Assembly: GCA_029224185.1 (NCBI GenBank)
Contig: CM055199.1
Location: forward strand, 12,801,089-12,865,088
Direction of reading: 5' to 3'
Length of the DNA stretch: 64,000 nt
Origin: Karalla daura
Lineage: Eukaryota; Chordata; Actinopteri; Chaetodontiformes; Leiognathidae
Each line of letters starts with the position of its first letter. Position 1 is the first letter of the stretch. The translations under genes and the position numbers were made by a program. Of the stretch, positions 47,601-61,112 are shown in pieces. The notes beneath the pieces were generated by a model, which was not told the origin of the DNA, did not search any database, and was given only the letters and a program-made list of their open reading frames with translations.

Positions 47601-50199
47601 TTGAAGGTGAATCCTGGCCTTGCTTCATAAATTGGACTAATTGAAGAGCATGCTAGGAAACAAGCCCACTTACAAAGCATGCCTTTGTCAGCAAGGTAGC
47701 CGTATGTGAATTTCATCAAGCCAGAAGTGCAGAGGCAAAGATAATAAGCTGCCATAAGCCTGGAAGGAGAAGGAACAGGGATAAACACCATATTAGTTGC
47801 AATTGAGCTGATAACATCCGTCCACACTCATTTGTGCGATAAGTGTGGGTGCAGCAGAGCCGCGGCTCACGTTTTATTTTTCCAAACGGGATGTGTTTGA
47901 TGGCACTGTGCATGCTCCTCTTCATTCATACTCATCACAGAGCATTGCTGATGATCTATGATTTCATACTGGAAGATGCGGGCCCGGTGCCTGCTGAGCT
48001 GGGGGCATATCCACTCGCCGACAGTGATACATCTCATCAGCAGAGACAACGAATTAAAAACGCTCGCCCGTGAGACACCACTGCTCAATAAATTGGCCTT
48101 ATTTTCAGGGGGAAAAGGGGCCTTTCCCAGCACAAAACAATCAATCAAACTAAATGACCCCGCTCTTCACAAATCTGTCACAGCCCGGCATCGCTGTATT
48201 AACCATCTGACCAATCGGCTGGTCAAGTTGAGTTCTTCCCCGAGGCCTCATTCCATCTCAGGTCTCTTATGGGGGTGGGCCCTGAGGTCTTAGTGCTCGG
48301 GTTGGCCTTAATTAATAAGTTTTGTAGGAATGGCGAGAACAACAGGAGGTGTTAACCCTGTTAGCAGAGAGGCATGTTATAGCATTAGGCTGCTCTGAGG
48401 GGAGCAGGGGAAGGGGGGGGCGAATTAAAAGATCTCTGCTGTGGATTGGCTCACAATGCACCAGGAAGGAGATTTGAGCCCAAATGAAATGATTGTATCA
48501 GATAGAAATCGATAGCAATCCATGCCTTCCTTAATCCTGCACTAGCTCCCAGATCACTCCCCGGTGCAGGCAATCTCTCAGCCATCATTACGACACGCAG
48601 ATCGATAGCGGCCAGCGAGGCCTCTGGTTTCTGGCTACACTGCAGAAGTATGGGAGAGGAGAGCAAAGGAGACGAGCGAGACAAGACAAGATGATGAGGG
48701 AGACCAAAGGGTGTTAGTATGGTTTTAGGTGCCTGACAAAGTACAACAGTGTTGTTGTTAGAGGTAATTAACAAGAGAAGACAGCAGAAAACAGGTAATC
48801 TACCAGGCCAAAAAAAAAAGAAAAAAGAAAAAAAGAAAAACTTTAAATCCTGCCAAAGCTCCACAGCACAAAATCTTTTGTTGTGTTATTATCTCACAAC
48901 AGGGGATTTGAGTTAAGCGCCAGGCATATTCTGCTTCAAGAGATGGATGATGAAGCTTGGAACTGTGTTTTATGGTTGTAATCAGAACAGGTGCAAATCA
49001 TCTATCAAGGCATAATAAAATTTTACAAAGTGCTTTCTTGTCCTGACATTCTGTTGCAGTTTATGCCTCCAACAATGAGGGGGACCATCTCGTATGTCTC
49101 ACTGGCAACATCTCCAGGGATCTGAGAGGAGGAAAAACAGGCTTGAGTTATTATGTGGGATTTTTGGTGTGTGTGGGGATGGCATTCGTGTGATGTAAAA
49201 TAGAAGGAGAGGGAGGGTAAAAAAAAAAAAAAACAACAACAATACAACAATGATAAATCAGAGCGTTTGCAGACTGGGAGCAACACCTGCAGGAACAAGA
49301 GGCGTTGTGAAGTAAATAAAGCAACTTTGATGAAATGTTTGTGCACAGCACTCACAGGGTATTTGTCATGCATCTCCCTCTAAAAAATTAATTGGTGTAT
49401 TTTATCATTAACACCAGTGGCCTTAACAGCAGGCGGATCCATCATTAACACTGGTGGCCTGAGCAGCTGGAAGCTCGGAGAAAGTGCCTCTGGGTTCAGG
49501 CTCTGCTTTTCCCGTGTTTTTTTTGTAGTCAAGTCACAGAGTCTGTTTAAAACCCCTCAATTAAAACCGGCAAGTTGGGCGCTGCTTTAATGATAGCTGT
49601 GATTTTAATCAGCAGCGCGGTATTCCTCGTAGGTCCTGGAGGTCTGGAGGCCTCACTGCACACATCAACTTATCTCTTTCTTAAAGCTCCCGTTCTAATT
49701 TCCCACCGCCATCAAAGTCTGCTCCGCTCTCCCGGCGCTCACCTCCATCCTCTTCCTCCCACCTCCAACCACCCTCACACCCCCCTCCGCAAACCTCGCT
49801 GTTAGGATGTACATATCGGAGAGGGAGAGGGAAAGAAAAAAAGAAAATACTACACACCACAAGTAATTAATTCCATTAGCATCAATATTCTGCTCAGGAG
49901 CGGCAAACACAGGCAGGGGGAGCCGGTACAGGAAATCTCACTGATGGAAAGCAGACTAAGGGAATATGAGTGGGAAGACAGAAAGAAGGAAAAGAGTGGA
50001 TTGTTTACTCTCTCCTCGCTCTCCATCTCTGGCTCACCGTCTTTTTGTCTCAGCCTCCCCTCCTCTCTTAAGAAGAAGCCTGCTGGCGCGGAGGAACTTC
50101 TCGCAGCAATTAAGAGGGGCCGCAGACACTCAGCGTAATTACCGCCGCACATTGCTGCTGTCACAAAACTCAGCTTGCCCTCTGGTCATAAAAAAACAC

Positions 50200-50480
50200 A
50201 CTGAAGAATATTTAGAAATGAATTATTCAGACTGATTGTTCGTCCTCAATTATTCATGGGACCCCGGCGAAGGGAGATTTGCATCTCAACGCTGTAAATA
50301 TTATTAATCTTGCCAATTACAAAATTCTCTGCCGCTCCAAATTCTTCAAATGATGTTCCAAGTGTGTGCGGCGTTTTATTGCCTTTAATGCTTAAGTGGC
50401 TTGAAATGAAATGTGCCGCGGCTTTTACAAATCGTGTGGAAAACAAATCAAGCTCTCTGGATGGATATTTCTCACAGTGT
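50200..50480. promoter_or_regulatory. Candidate conserved non-coding enhancer
   Basis: This is complex, repeat-free sequence with a perfect octamer ATTTGCAT at about 50,276. Several homeodomain-type cores occur (AATTATTCAG, CAATTATTCATGG, TATTATTAATC, CCAATTAC), as well as TTTTATTGCC. Such motif-dense unique DNA in a developmental gene desert is typical of enhancers, but conservation cannot be tested here. Confidence 0.35.
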
Positions 50481-50789
50481 GAGAGATGGAGCTGAACCCA
50501 GTTTTCAAGGTTACTTCTGAAACGAAACATAGTCGATACCCTGTTAAAAATGTTATGAGGGCAGAAACTATTACTTCACAGTAATAGGTGTATTAGATCT
50601 GAATAGTTTTCTAACAAATGTTTTAAACTGTGCAGTGATGTCAAAGCTGACACAGTGTAGAGGGAGACTATTTCTCTCATGCAGGTACACTGACTCGCCT
50701 GTAGATGTTTCCTCAGGCTGGCAGCATTGTCGCTGCTAGTAAACAAGAAGTATTATAGAATTTCCAGAAGTGAAAGGAGCTCCTCGGGA

Positions 50790-51232
50790 ACCGGGGTTGG
50801 AGATGGTCCTGAACACGGCAGTGTGTCTGCAGTTCAACCAACCAGTGAGAGCAAATGTCACCAGCACTGGTCACTGAGCTTCACCGGCTGCCTGTAGCTG
50901 TTCAGATTAAGTTCAAGTCACTTGTGCTCTCCTATAGAGTGCCGGATCTGCTCCTATACTTAAATGGTCTGGTTGGAGCAGTCCAGTCTTTTCTCATTTG
51001 TTGTCCCTCTCCATCTTCTAGAAGCTCTTGAAAACTCAACTCGACTTTGACTTTCCTCGTGCTATATCCTCTTAACTAGTGCTTAAACTCTGCCCTTGAA
51101 CCAGTACTTAGACTAATGCACTCCTTTGGTGGGCTGAAGAAAGAAGAGCAGTATTTATCATTTCACCAGGTTCTATTGTTCTGTTCCTCAGTCGCTACGA
51201 ATAGAAGCATCTGCTAAATGTAAATGCAGAAA
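50790..51232 (+). mobile_element. 3' end of an L2/Rex-like non-LTR retrotransposon, decayed
   Basis: The stretch GAGCTTCACCGGCTGCCTGT, followed by TTCAGATTAAGTTCAAGTC and TCCTATAGAGTGCCGGATCTG, decodes to the reverse-transcriptase tail motif HRLPVAVQIKFKSLVLSYRV (a variant of the common HWLPV...FK pattern). The end GAAGCATCTGCTAAATGTAA is the typical 3' tail of such fish LINEs. It is 5'-truncated with frame damage, so it is an inactive relic. Confidence 0.7.
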
Positions 51233-52552
51233 AATCAATCAATCGAAAATGTATGAAACTTTCTAACTTTGCAAATTACATTTCAAATCTCCTTGATGGG
51301 CTTAGAAAACAGCTCATTTAAGTGCATGCCATGAAACTCTAATCAAAGTTAAAACACAGCAGCACAAAAAAACCCCCCAAAAACTTCAATGTGCCTGCAA
51401 AACTTGCCGGTCTTCAAAGAGCTCTGATATCAAAGCAGCACAACACAACAAGCATGTTCCAAATGTTCCGGAGTGAGTCCAAACCAGCAGGTGTGTCAGC
51501 TAAAGGCTGGCCTATAATCTCCAGTGTTTCTTGCCAACTGCAGGAAGCCTCATTAGTCCAGCTGACGGTATTTCTGCATGGGCAAAATATATCCGTGATA
51601 AATACAAGAGAATGTGAGACCAAGTTGCCAGACCAGGTCCACACCTCTGTAATAATGTGCACACAGTTAAACTGTCCACATGCCCAACGTTACATAAAGC
51701 CGATCGTGGATTTAAGCAAAGCAACACAGCATGAATTTAACGATTGCTGCAAATTATTGTCCTACAAAGTGACCAATAAACACACCCTCTAGTTGTTTAA
51801 ATGAGCTGCAAGTACTTTCTAAAAGTGCTGAGGTTGAAATTATGCCTGTTGCAAGTGATCACCGGGGTCATCCAGTGGTGTGGGGGACCTAATAAAAAAA
51901 TCAGACATTTTGCTCATTTTTAATGTATTAGCAATGCATCATCTTCTGTTGCACCACCATACCAGCAACACGTTTAGCTACAGTATCAATAACTTTGATG
52001 AGGAAAAAGAGAAAGAAAGGTGGTGAAAAGCGTGAAGAAGAATGGATTTGACAGGCAGTTTGTAAACACACTTTGATCCACGCTGTTCGGTTTTCATTTA
52101 TGTCTCCCATGATGTGCCCTTTCAAAAACACAGAATACAACTTGTTCGTTATCTTTTATCTTACTTCCTTTAGTCCTTCCAAATGCTTGACAGAATATGT
52201 AATCTAGGAAATGCAAATGGAGTTTCATGTCCAGACACTTAATTAAATTTATGTCAACTCTGATATTACAGTAAGCCTTTCTGTTCTTGAACAATGTCAC
52301 AGATCGTGATAAATGGAACACACGCTGGGCGAGAGTAATAATTGGTCCAGTCTGTGGAGAGATTTCACTCTATTAGCTCATTTGATGGCCAGAAACCTTA
52401 AGTTACGTGTTGGTCGGTGAGTGACTGGAATCCAAAGCATGTGCACAACATTTCTAAGTTGTAAATTACAGTTTTAGACAAACAGAAAGTTTCTTGGAAA
52501 TCATTGACGGAACTCTTTGAGGTCACATCCATTCACCATGTTATGCTCTTTG

Positions 52553-52765
52553 GAGCCATAGGGTGAAGGCAATGAATAGAGGCCGGTCCAAGGCATCTCA
52601 CACCACTCACTCTCATAATCATGGGGCAATTTAGAATCAATTTCATATATTTAGTCTCCAATTGGCCAAAACGTGTATGTTTTTGGACTATGGGAAGAAA
52701 CAGGACCCACACAGACATTGGGACTCCACATCAGACTTGTGTAAACCACCAATCCACTGCGTCGT
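52553..52765 (-). repeat. tRNA-SINE family fragment, minus strand
   Basis: On the minus strand it contains CAATGTCTGTGTGGGTCC, TTTCTTCCCATAGTCCAAAA and CCAATTGGAGACTAAATATA. These are followed by ATTGCCCCATGATTATGAGA and GAGTGGTGTGAGATGCCTTG, the order seen in the other copies. The head is only partly present (CAGTGGATTGGTGG). Confidence 0.65.
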
Positions 52766-53721
52766 CACCTTGAGGTTACAAAAAAGGTAAAAAAAAAAAA
52801 AGAAGAAAACAGCAAACAGAGCAAGACGCATTTGTCTTTCCTTGTCTGTGTTTATCTATTACACAAATACCTGCATAAATCTGTGTACGATGCATAAATT
52901 ACACAGAATTAACAATGATGCACAGTGGGGATACACAAACGCCCCATAGTGCAATTGACCTACGGATTAAACCCTTTCTCCATAGTTAATGGTAATGTAA
53001 AATCTTAAGTGACTCCATAAAAGATGGCCTTGGAGGAGGCATTAAGCGCTCCCCTCCCTGCTGGTGACAGACAGTCCAGTCGAGAGCAAACTGCGTTCAT
53101 AAACGCATCCATCCATTGAACGGCATCTCCAGGACAGCAGCATCTAGATTTTAATAGTAACACAGAGTCTCTGTATCTGCTGCCTGCTGCTTCTCTGGGT
53201 CTCGGGGATGAACTGCGGAGTGACACTTTGTAATGCTGCCGGCTGAGGAGCTCACTCTAATAGGCCCAGCCTTAATTAGTGTGGGACTCCCCCTGTACGC
53301 AAAGATAAATCCTAACCCCCTGAAATTAAGGCTGCTGACACGAACAAAACAGATCTACAAACACACATGCAGATACGGTCGAGCACGCACACAAATTCCC
53401 CACAACTGTACGCATCAGCGGAGGCCACATTCAGTTTTCAATGCCCTTTGAGCTCTGATGTGTAGCCGATAACGCTCTATCTCTCTCTCTCTCTCCTTTT
53501 CCCATCCCTCCATCCGTTCCTCTCTCCATCCACCGATTCTTCCCCTCATTGCCTTGCAGGCTGCGGAGTGATGTGTCATTTTATAATCCTGTGCCGGCTA
53601 AATTACATTAGGAATATCCTCTCATTAATTAAAGCTGCTATTGGCAGCACCTGAGATAAGACAGATTATAAGAGCCGAGAGTGAAAACGCAGAGCGGCAA
53701 ATGCAAGCGTCAGCACTTTGG

Positions 53722-53780
53722 CGTGTGTGTGTGTGTGTTTGTAATTGTGCATGTATGTGTGTGTGTGTGTGTATGTGTGT
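53722..53780. repeat. GT microsatellite, interrupted
   Basis: Two GT runs separated by TTTGTAATTGTGCATGTA. Confidence 0.93.
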
Positions 53781-55129
53781 TGAAGAAGAGAAAGCGAGAG
53801 AAATGGAAGAGTTCAGATGGGTTGGTGTGTTTTTGTCTATAGATGGCTCTGCCGCAGTGGAACCACGCAGGCCGGCGTGATTGAACGTTTATCCTGTCAG
53901 AGATGGTTTATCCATAACGGGATTAGTTTTAGGGTTAATGGATGCTATTCACATGCTCCTTTGCGCCGCTTCTGACAGGTGGTATACATAGAGTCCAGGG
54001 TAAAATAGCTCCTATCATCAACACATTCTGCAACTCTGGCACCAGCAGAGACTTAAATTCCCTCAGAATGGCACCACTAATCTATGGGGAATAGGCTCTG
54101 TCACTGAGTGCAGGGATTTGATCTTTTAACTGAAGGGATTATCTCCGTACGGACACACTGTAATGTAATATCTGTAAAGAAGAAGTGCAGGTTTTTCTTG
54201 CCTTTCTGTGGTGACAAAATGTCTAGGAAATTCATCAGGTGTTGTTTTGGTACACCGGTCTGTTGGGTGCTCGGTTTTATTCTTTCTGGGACACGGCAGA
54301 GCAATAACATCGGGAGTTATGTGTGAGGGGGAAAAAAATCAAAGCATTAAAATGTATCAGAGATGCCGCCTTCAAACAAAATTAATCATGATAAAAATTC
54401 ACATTAAAAGCACTCCTCGAGGTAGCTGTCAAAACTGATTAATGCAAAGGAAAGAAGAGAAGGAGAATGGAAAGGAGAGAAAGAGGAAAAAAAACTTGTA
54501 TAAATATTAAGTGAGTCCGAGTGGGAATGCATGTTGCCTTTGTATGCACACCGTGTAAAAGCCATTGTGGAGTTCACCCGGGTCCCTTACAAACGAATAA
54601 ATCACTGCCTTCGGACAAATTAATCAAAGTGCCCAGCTGTTGCTGTGCGTGGATCACTGCCGGCCCAGGCTGAGACTCCTTCCTTCTCCCCTCCCTCTCT
54701 CCTGTCGAAGCTGCAGACCTGAAGCGGCAGATTGGCCACGTCTCCCTCTGAGTGATGTAGTGCCACTCCCCACCTGATACTCTATCACCAGGTCAGATGT
54801 TTGTTACGCCGACACGCTTCTCACATTCCTCCCAAAACAATTTAGAGAATGGATTCGGACTTCTGTCACCCCACAAACTCGCTCCCTCTCTCCCCGAGGC
54901 TTTCTGGTGATATTACGCAGCGTGAAATAAGGAACTTTGGCTTTTAATTATGCAGCCTATTTAACAAAGAACCAAGATCTGCTCTCAGAGCCAATCCCAT
55001 ATAAAAGTCATGATGCTAAAGCGAGGATATAACATTGTTTTCAACCAATATTCAAGTCCAACACAGGGAAATTAAAAGAGAGTTTTTTTTGTAAATACAC
55101 ACTCACTTTATATTTCATGCCAGAAATAG

Positions 55130-55460
55130 GTTCCAAAAAAGCAAGGACAAGGGCATGTTTACCACCGTGTTACATCACTTCTTCTTTGTACCAGTGCTCG
55201 GTAAACACTGGGACGCTGAGGACACCAGTTGTTGAAGTTTCGAAAGTGAAATACTTTCCCGTTCTTGCCTGATGCGACTTCAGTTTTCTGTGGCACTTTG
55301 GGTTTTCAGCTTTCAGCTGGCTTCTCTGGGACAGGTCTGGACTGCACTAAGGCCTGTATTAGCGCACACTCTCTGTCACTGTGAGGCCAGGGGTTGCAAC
55401 ATGTGCAGGATGTGGCTTGGCACTCGACTCACAGGGACGTCCCTGAACTTTTTCAGCCGG
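55130..55460 (-). mobile_element. DNA-transposon relic (Tc1-like or related)
   Basis: The words CCAGTTGTTGAAGTTTCG, CCGTTCTTGCCTGATG, GGTCTGGACTGCA, ATGTGGCTTGGCA and GACGTCCCTGAA occur in the order I know from a common fish DNA element. In that element the transposase reads from the opposite strand. The copy is heavily mutated and truncated, so no transposase frame survives. The exact family is uncertain. Confidence 0.45.
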
Positions 55461-57984
55461 CATATGGAGTGCAATTTAAAATCTTTTGAGAATCAGATAC
55501 TCGCCCTCTAAGGGATTACGAGTGAGCATGAAGCTTACTTCTGTGTTGATGAAGCCAATTATAGCCAGACTGTACACACACTGTAAGACTTACATGGCAG
55601 TTCAAGCGGTTACGAGCTGGCCAAAGAAAATGTCAGGCATGGAAAAAGAAGAAATGGCCACAGTGAGTGGAAAAATGTTTGGTGTTTAGGAGAAAATAGG
55701 TGCCAACATCAGGTGAATTTGGTCAAGTTAAAATATGCTCAGGACTAGTGAACTGACCCAGTTTCACTCTGTTTCTGACAGAAATGCGTTTTGTGTTCAT
55801 TCACTAAACTCTGCATTTCCTCTCCAGTTTGGTGCTGGGCAGATTGTATAGAGTTGGTTTTAGTCACTAAAAGCAAGTGTCTGACTAAGGAACAAGGCTG
55901 TCAAGTGCAGCCCATAAATGCGAGAGAAAGAGCTTCAGGGCTGAACTGAGCAGAACTGCAAAGTTAGGCTCAGATATTTGATTCAGCGCTTATGAACCAT
56001 TGCAATTTGAGGGCGAAGCTGATTAAAACGCCTACTCATCACTCCACCCAAACCTAATGTAATTTCCCTCATATTAAAAAACATGAAAATTGTCATGCGA
56101 GATGATATTTTCCAAGTTTTTCATGTTATTCTTGAATTTATATAATTTTGTTTTCCTATGTCAGATTTCCAAAGGAAGACTTGGCACCACCTCCAGACAC
56201 CCAATTTGTAACTCTTGATAACACAAAGATAATTGAAGGGAATCAATAGTTCACTGGCATTCTCATTCAAAGCTCACATTTGGACCCAGCTCATCAGCAG
56301 CCACTGACTTATGTTATTTGCTTCAGACCACCTCGGCGCCCTTGGAACATGCTGGCCAAATAACCTTGCACTTGTACTGGAAGTCAATGAGCGGTTGCCA
56401 ACATCATGGATGAGAGTCATACATGAGACACAGACGTCACCTGCTCTGTCTCCCGCATCACTGTGCACTTAAGGTAATGGAGACAAGTGACATTTCGTCT
56501 GTCGCCTTCGCTCTCTTCTCATTTTCCCTGAAAAGATCCAATACCCTCCGACCACATTCCACGTTGCCATCCCCTGAACTGATTGCGATTCCGTCGTCCA
56601 CCCCGCTCCATCCTCTCACGCCGTCTCACCGACTGTCCTCTGTGAGGAGAGAATCACTCAAAGAAGAAGTTTACTTTGCACTAATCTCATAAATGCCCTG
56701 GCCTCCCCTCCTTTGTCGCCCCATGATTCAGGCGCGCAATAAACCACTTACATAAACCTCTCCTCCGAGACGGGCCAGAAAAAACAGCTGACATGTTCAA
56801 AGTTCCAATCTGCTGTTTCCCCCCGTCTCTCTCTGGACGCTTGTGATTTCCACCAGGAACGCTTTATTTGGATCCTTTATTACATGTGCTGTCCCAAAGT
56901 CTTGAAGGGCGGTTTTAATATGTGAATTCTCTGCTCCGCAGTGTGTGAAACAAGTATGAGGCGCACTGAAAAATGTTGACATTTATGAGCACAAATGCAT
57001 TTCACTGGGCCACTTGTTGTTAAGTGATCAATACAGGATGGCATCAGCGCCGCAGATGGAAGCAACTACTGCAGTGGTGGGATAGCAATGTTTTACCTTC
57101 CGCTTGTTAAGTCTGATGTAATGGCTTTGACTGTGCAATAACTAAGCAGGTGCAGAGGTACCACTGACACTATCAGAGAACTGGGTTGAACTCTGAAATG
57201 TTCCCATACCGTATGCCACTTTCCCAAATCCTCATCTTTGTCTAATTTTGTTTTCAGTGCAAAGTCATTTCAGTGAATATTTAATAGTCGATTAGTTGTT
57301 GCATATTCAGTACAGAGCATAAATTCCCTAAGCTGTGATTCTGTTCAACTCAATTTTTCACCTCTTGTAGGTGAAATAAGTGCTGAACCTTTACAGTTTT
57401 GTTCCTTGATGAGACAGCCTCTACACTCCCTGCCCTGCACCAAACTGGAGGCAAATTGAAAAATACTGTCAAAAATGAGAAGGATAAAGATGAAAAATGT
57501 TTCCATCTGGAAGTGGCCAGGCCTAAAACAGAGCCTGAGCAGTCCTGAACATGTCTGAACTCAACTAAAGGAACAAATGTGTTTCCCCGCAATGACAACT
57601 ACATCTGTTTTCAGTGGCATCAGAACACCAAACATCTTACCAACACAGGAGTTGAGGATCCAGGCTTCCAAGCATTGAGATTTATGGGAAAAATATTTTG
57701 ATTTGATCTGATCAAAACAAGATCATTGAACATGTTTAAGTATCAGTATAATTTATGTTGTGAGAGCTGGATCATTGGCTCATCCTGACATATTATCTCA
57801 TGGAAACGGGCCAAAGTTATCATATTTCATGTTCAACCTCATCACTGAGAATACATGTTAGCTCTCCAGGTGATGGTGGTACTATTACTATCAAATTGGA
57901 ATAGGACATTCACACTGCTGGAAGAGGCTACTCTACATGATCCACCTGCTTAACCAGTATCTTTAACTCATAGTGATTCATTTA

Positions 57985-58140
57985 TTGATGACACAACATC
58001 AAGGGCAGTTTGGGGTTCAGTATCTTGCTGGAGGATACTTCAACACTGGCACCCTTTCCCGCTGAGGGACAGACAATTTCTACTCTATATGCCTGCAGGA
58101 GGCTGAGATCACACACTAACCCTCTGCCTCTAAGCCACAA
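57985..58140 (+). repeat. Dispersed repeat fragment
   Basis: GGCAGTTTGGGGTTCAGTAT, CTTGCTGGAGGATACTTCAA and CTCTGCCTCTAAGCCACA match a short dispersed sequence found in many fish genomes. It has no coding potential; class not determined. Confidence 0.55.
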
Positions 58141-58988
58141 AACATCCAAGTAAGGGTCAGTAATATCAAAACATAAATGTTTATTTTCAGTCATTAAAGT
58201 CATGATATGAAGGATGTTGGCATCCAGACTTGGGAAAACTTTGTAGAACTGTTGTGAGTTAAAAGTTTATTTGCAAGTGATTCAATTAGGCTTTAATTCT
58301 GCTATACACCGAGGCCCCCATCTTTTTTTTAGGACCGAGATTGTAGTGACACATTGGATTAATACGAGTTTACTCAAGAAAATGTTAATATTTGGTTACA
58401 CAGAATGCAACCAGCAGAAAACTTTCGCACAGTGCAGCCAGCTTTAAAAAAGTGGTAATCTGTCAGCACTGATGTGACTCAGATATGGAGATTCACGTTC
58501 AGTTTTAATCATAACCATCCACTATTAATTCTCAAGTCAATAGACTTTCCAGCGTGGATTTTAAAGTGATAACATAACAGATGCGGACTGAGCCACACTC
58601 GTCGTTGTTATTCTAAAACCGTCTGCGTGTTTGCTGGCATTCAGGCGCCTTTCACCAAATTTCCACACTAACCTGGCTCTGGAAAGCCTTGCACTTTCCA
58701 TCTCCGCTCTGCTCTGATCGGCGAGTCAGGACACATAAGCGCCATCATCGTTCATTACCTTCTTCTTTTCCACTCCCCTCCTCGCATCTTTCTATACCCT
58801 CATACCTCTCCCCATCTCCTTTAGTCAATTCTCTTTTCCCTCCCCACTTCACCCAGCACCGTGTGATGTGCCATCATTCACCTCGAGAGAGCTATTCTCT
58901 CTCTGAATGGGATCATAATCGGCCCAGCTTTGCTTTTAATAGCCAAAGTGACAATACCTTGCATGTGCATATGGGCGAATGTGTGTGC

Positions 58989-58992
<4 letters not shown>

Positions 58993-59020
<28 letters not shown>

Positions 59021-59021
59021 C
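58993..59021. repeat. GT microsatellite
   Basis: A pure GT run of about 29 bases. Confidence 0.95.
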
Positions 59022-60659
59022 TTTCTGCGTCTGACACCTCTGTGGCTGCATGGATGAGCACGGACAGATGTGCCCACTGGAGCAGAACTGCCTGAGCGTG
59101 CCGAGACTTGGACATTAATGAGATGGTGACAAAACTCGCACTCTCCAATTAAAGAAAGTGAATGGACGGCATTTAAAACAGAGGGAGGGGGAAAGGATGA
59201 GAGATGACAAGGATATCCCGTAGGGAAGGTGATAGTAGGGAGTAAAGCGAGCATGAGTATTGCTAGTAGGAGTTTGAGGGGAATGACCTCCTACAGTACC
59301 GTCCACACACAGCCAAGGGTAAAACCTCTAATAGTAAATTACAGCATTTGGATTTCTTGGACTTTGTTGTTACACTCAGTGGCTGGATCCATAAAATACA
59401 TGCATCAGATGCGCCGCTGTAAACTTTGACTCTATTGAGAGCTTGTAAAATGCAAAGACAGTGCCTTGAATTATTGTCTCAGGTATTTACATGCTGCTGC
59501 TCTGTCAGGCTTTATCTTCAATCTCTTCCACCTCAGCTCCACCTCATTAGAGGTGCAGGGCCTTGAAGTGTTACAGGGTCCAATATGTGATAACACCACT
59601 CTCCCCGCACGCCTCCGCACACCGCCATCATGCCCATCAATCTGTGGGTACGCGCTCTCTATCAAATTACTGCTGAGGGGCTGGCTTTCTCGGCCCCTCT
59701 GAATCATTTTCCTGTTTTTAATCTCCACTTTCGTCACGTGTTGTTGTCCTACGGGCTCCACACCGGGTGGCATAAGCAGCAGGCAGCAAAAACTGCGCAG
59801 CTCCTCCAGGAGCGTAATGGTCCAGCTACCGCCATCCAAGCCGTGCCTGTTACGGTCCAGGAAAATTTAAAAGAAAGCACTCCTGCATTTCTGTTCCAGC
59901 TACTGATCTTTAAGAGCAACACTGCGCTGTTTTTCATCTGCTCTATGTCACTGCACTGTGTCAAACAATAATAAAGTTCTTTCCCTTTCTTTATTTGTTA
60001 AGCTGCTGCATGCTCGAAGACTTCCTGCAGCTGTTTTATAGCAAAACAAAACTACAAGGCTACAATCACGCTCGGAGGCTCAGCAAAGGCTGAGACCCAA
60101 ACTGCAACATAAAACCGAAGAACTGGACGTATTCTGACCCAATTATTTTTCGCTGGACCAAAGTTCTAAAAACACAGTCAGTTCCTGGACTGAATGCCAC
60201 AATAATACAGTTGTTGAAACATTGCAGTCTGAACCACAGATGTCATTGTGCTAACAGGGCTTGAGGGAAAATTTGAGGATCAGCAAACTCATTTATATTC
60301 ATCTCTAAGGAGCATGAATGTCCATGGCAGAACGTATGATAATCCATCATACAGATGCAGAATTATTTCACTGGATAGGTAGAAAAAAGCCCGCCAGTGA
60401 CACCAGATAGAAAGTCAATTTATATCCTTGGTAATCATCAAATTCATTAGGAATTGTCCTGTGGCTGTTCTGAATGACTATCACGTACAAATCATCCACA
60501 TGCTGAGACGTTTGGCCTAAACCTGAAGTGGCTGTAATGAAGGACAGGTCAAAAGATCGAGATGGGATGCAGCCTCTGAGAACCACGGATATTTCCTAAT
60601 AACTGCTGGGAAAGGTCGATGCAGTTACCATTAACACATGTGGTTAAAAAGAAACTTGG

Positions 60660-61112
60660 CTGGTAGGGAGTGATGGCCTCTCTGTATGGAGTTTGTTTCT
60701 TCCTACAGATAAAAACTGATTAAAAACTGTGTTTAAGTCAATTGCAAAGTGAGTGAGAGTATATTATTTGTGTGTTTACCCTGTGATTGAGACTGGTGAC
60801 CTGTCCGGTGGATTCCTTCCTTTTACCCCATGTGTTTGTATTACACCAAGATAACGACAAAACCTAAATATTGCAACAAAAATTGGTAATGGAAACACAA
60901 ACTTGTCTGAAAATGTTGCTATCATAGCAGCAGTTTGCTTCACACAAGCAAAATTTTGGAAGTCCTTGATTCTCAATGCCTAGTGGGGTGAGATACATAA
61001 CAACTCATACACAAACACACTTTTGAATGAAATCACCTGCAAGTAGCAACTCTACTTGATCCAAATTTTAGAAATATGTTTTACATGAAAAATAAAGTGG
61101 GTAAGATGATGG
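60660..61112 (+). repeat. tRNA-SINE fragment interrupted by insertion
   Basis: The body words CTCTGTATGGAGTTTG and GAGACTGGTGACCTGTCCGG lie at about 60,675-60,812. The SINE tail AAAGTGGGTAAGATGATGGT appears only at about 61,093. Some 235 bases of different sequence lie in between. Confidence 0.6.
60843..61077. mobile_element. Second copy of the MITE-like element, truncated
   Basis: It contains CACCTGCAAGTAGCAA, the reverse complement (one mismatch) of TTGCTACTTGTAGGTG in the element at 36,985-37,375. It also has ACAAAACCTAAATATTG, matching the other end of that element in reverse. GTAATGGAAACACA also occurs, but internally, so one end is rearranged or missing. Confidence 0.4.

Larger units (their letters stand above)
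36239..50789. other. Gene-free region downstream of CMPK2, part 2
   Basis: No coding gene is supported; open frames up to 218 codons are unrecognised or pass through low-complexity tracts. Contents: a SINE with nested insertion (36,890-37,616), a minus-strand SINE (40,385-40,695), a GA repeat, several CA repeats, a G-rich run at 42,294-42,313, C13 near 43,471, and TCC repeats at 46,987-47,008. Candidate non-coding elements lie at about 44,400-44,590, 47,480-48,250 and 49,850-50,480. Confidence 0.6.

Noticed and set aside
47171..47827. 218-codon open frame on the minus strand
   Set aside because: No recognisable domain; part is a Phe/Leu run from an A-rich tract; the DNA looks like unique non-coding sequence. 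Without conservation it is not a gene.
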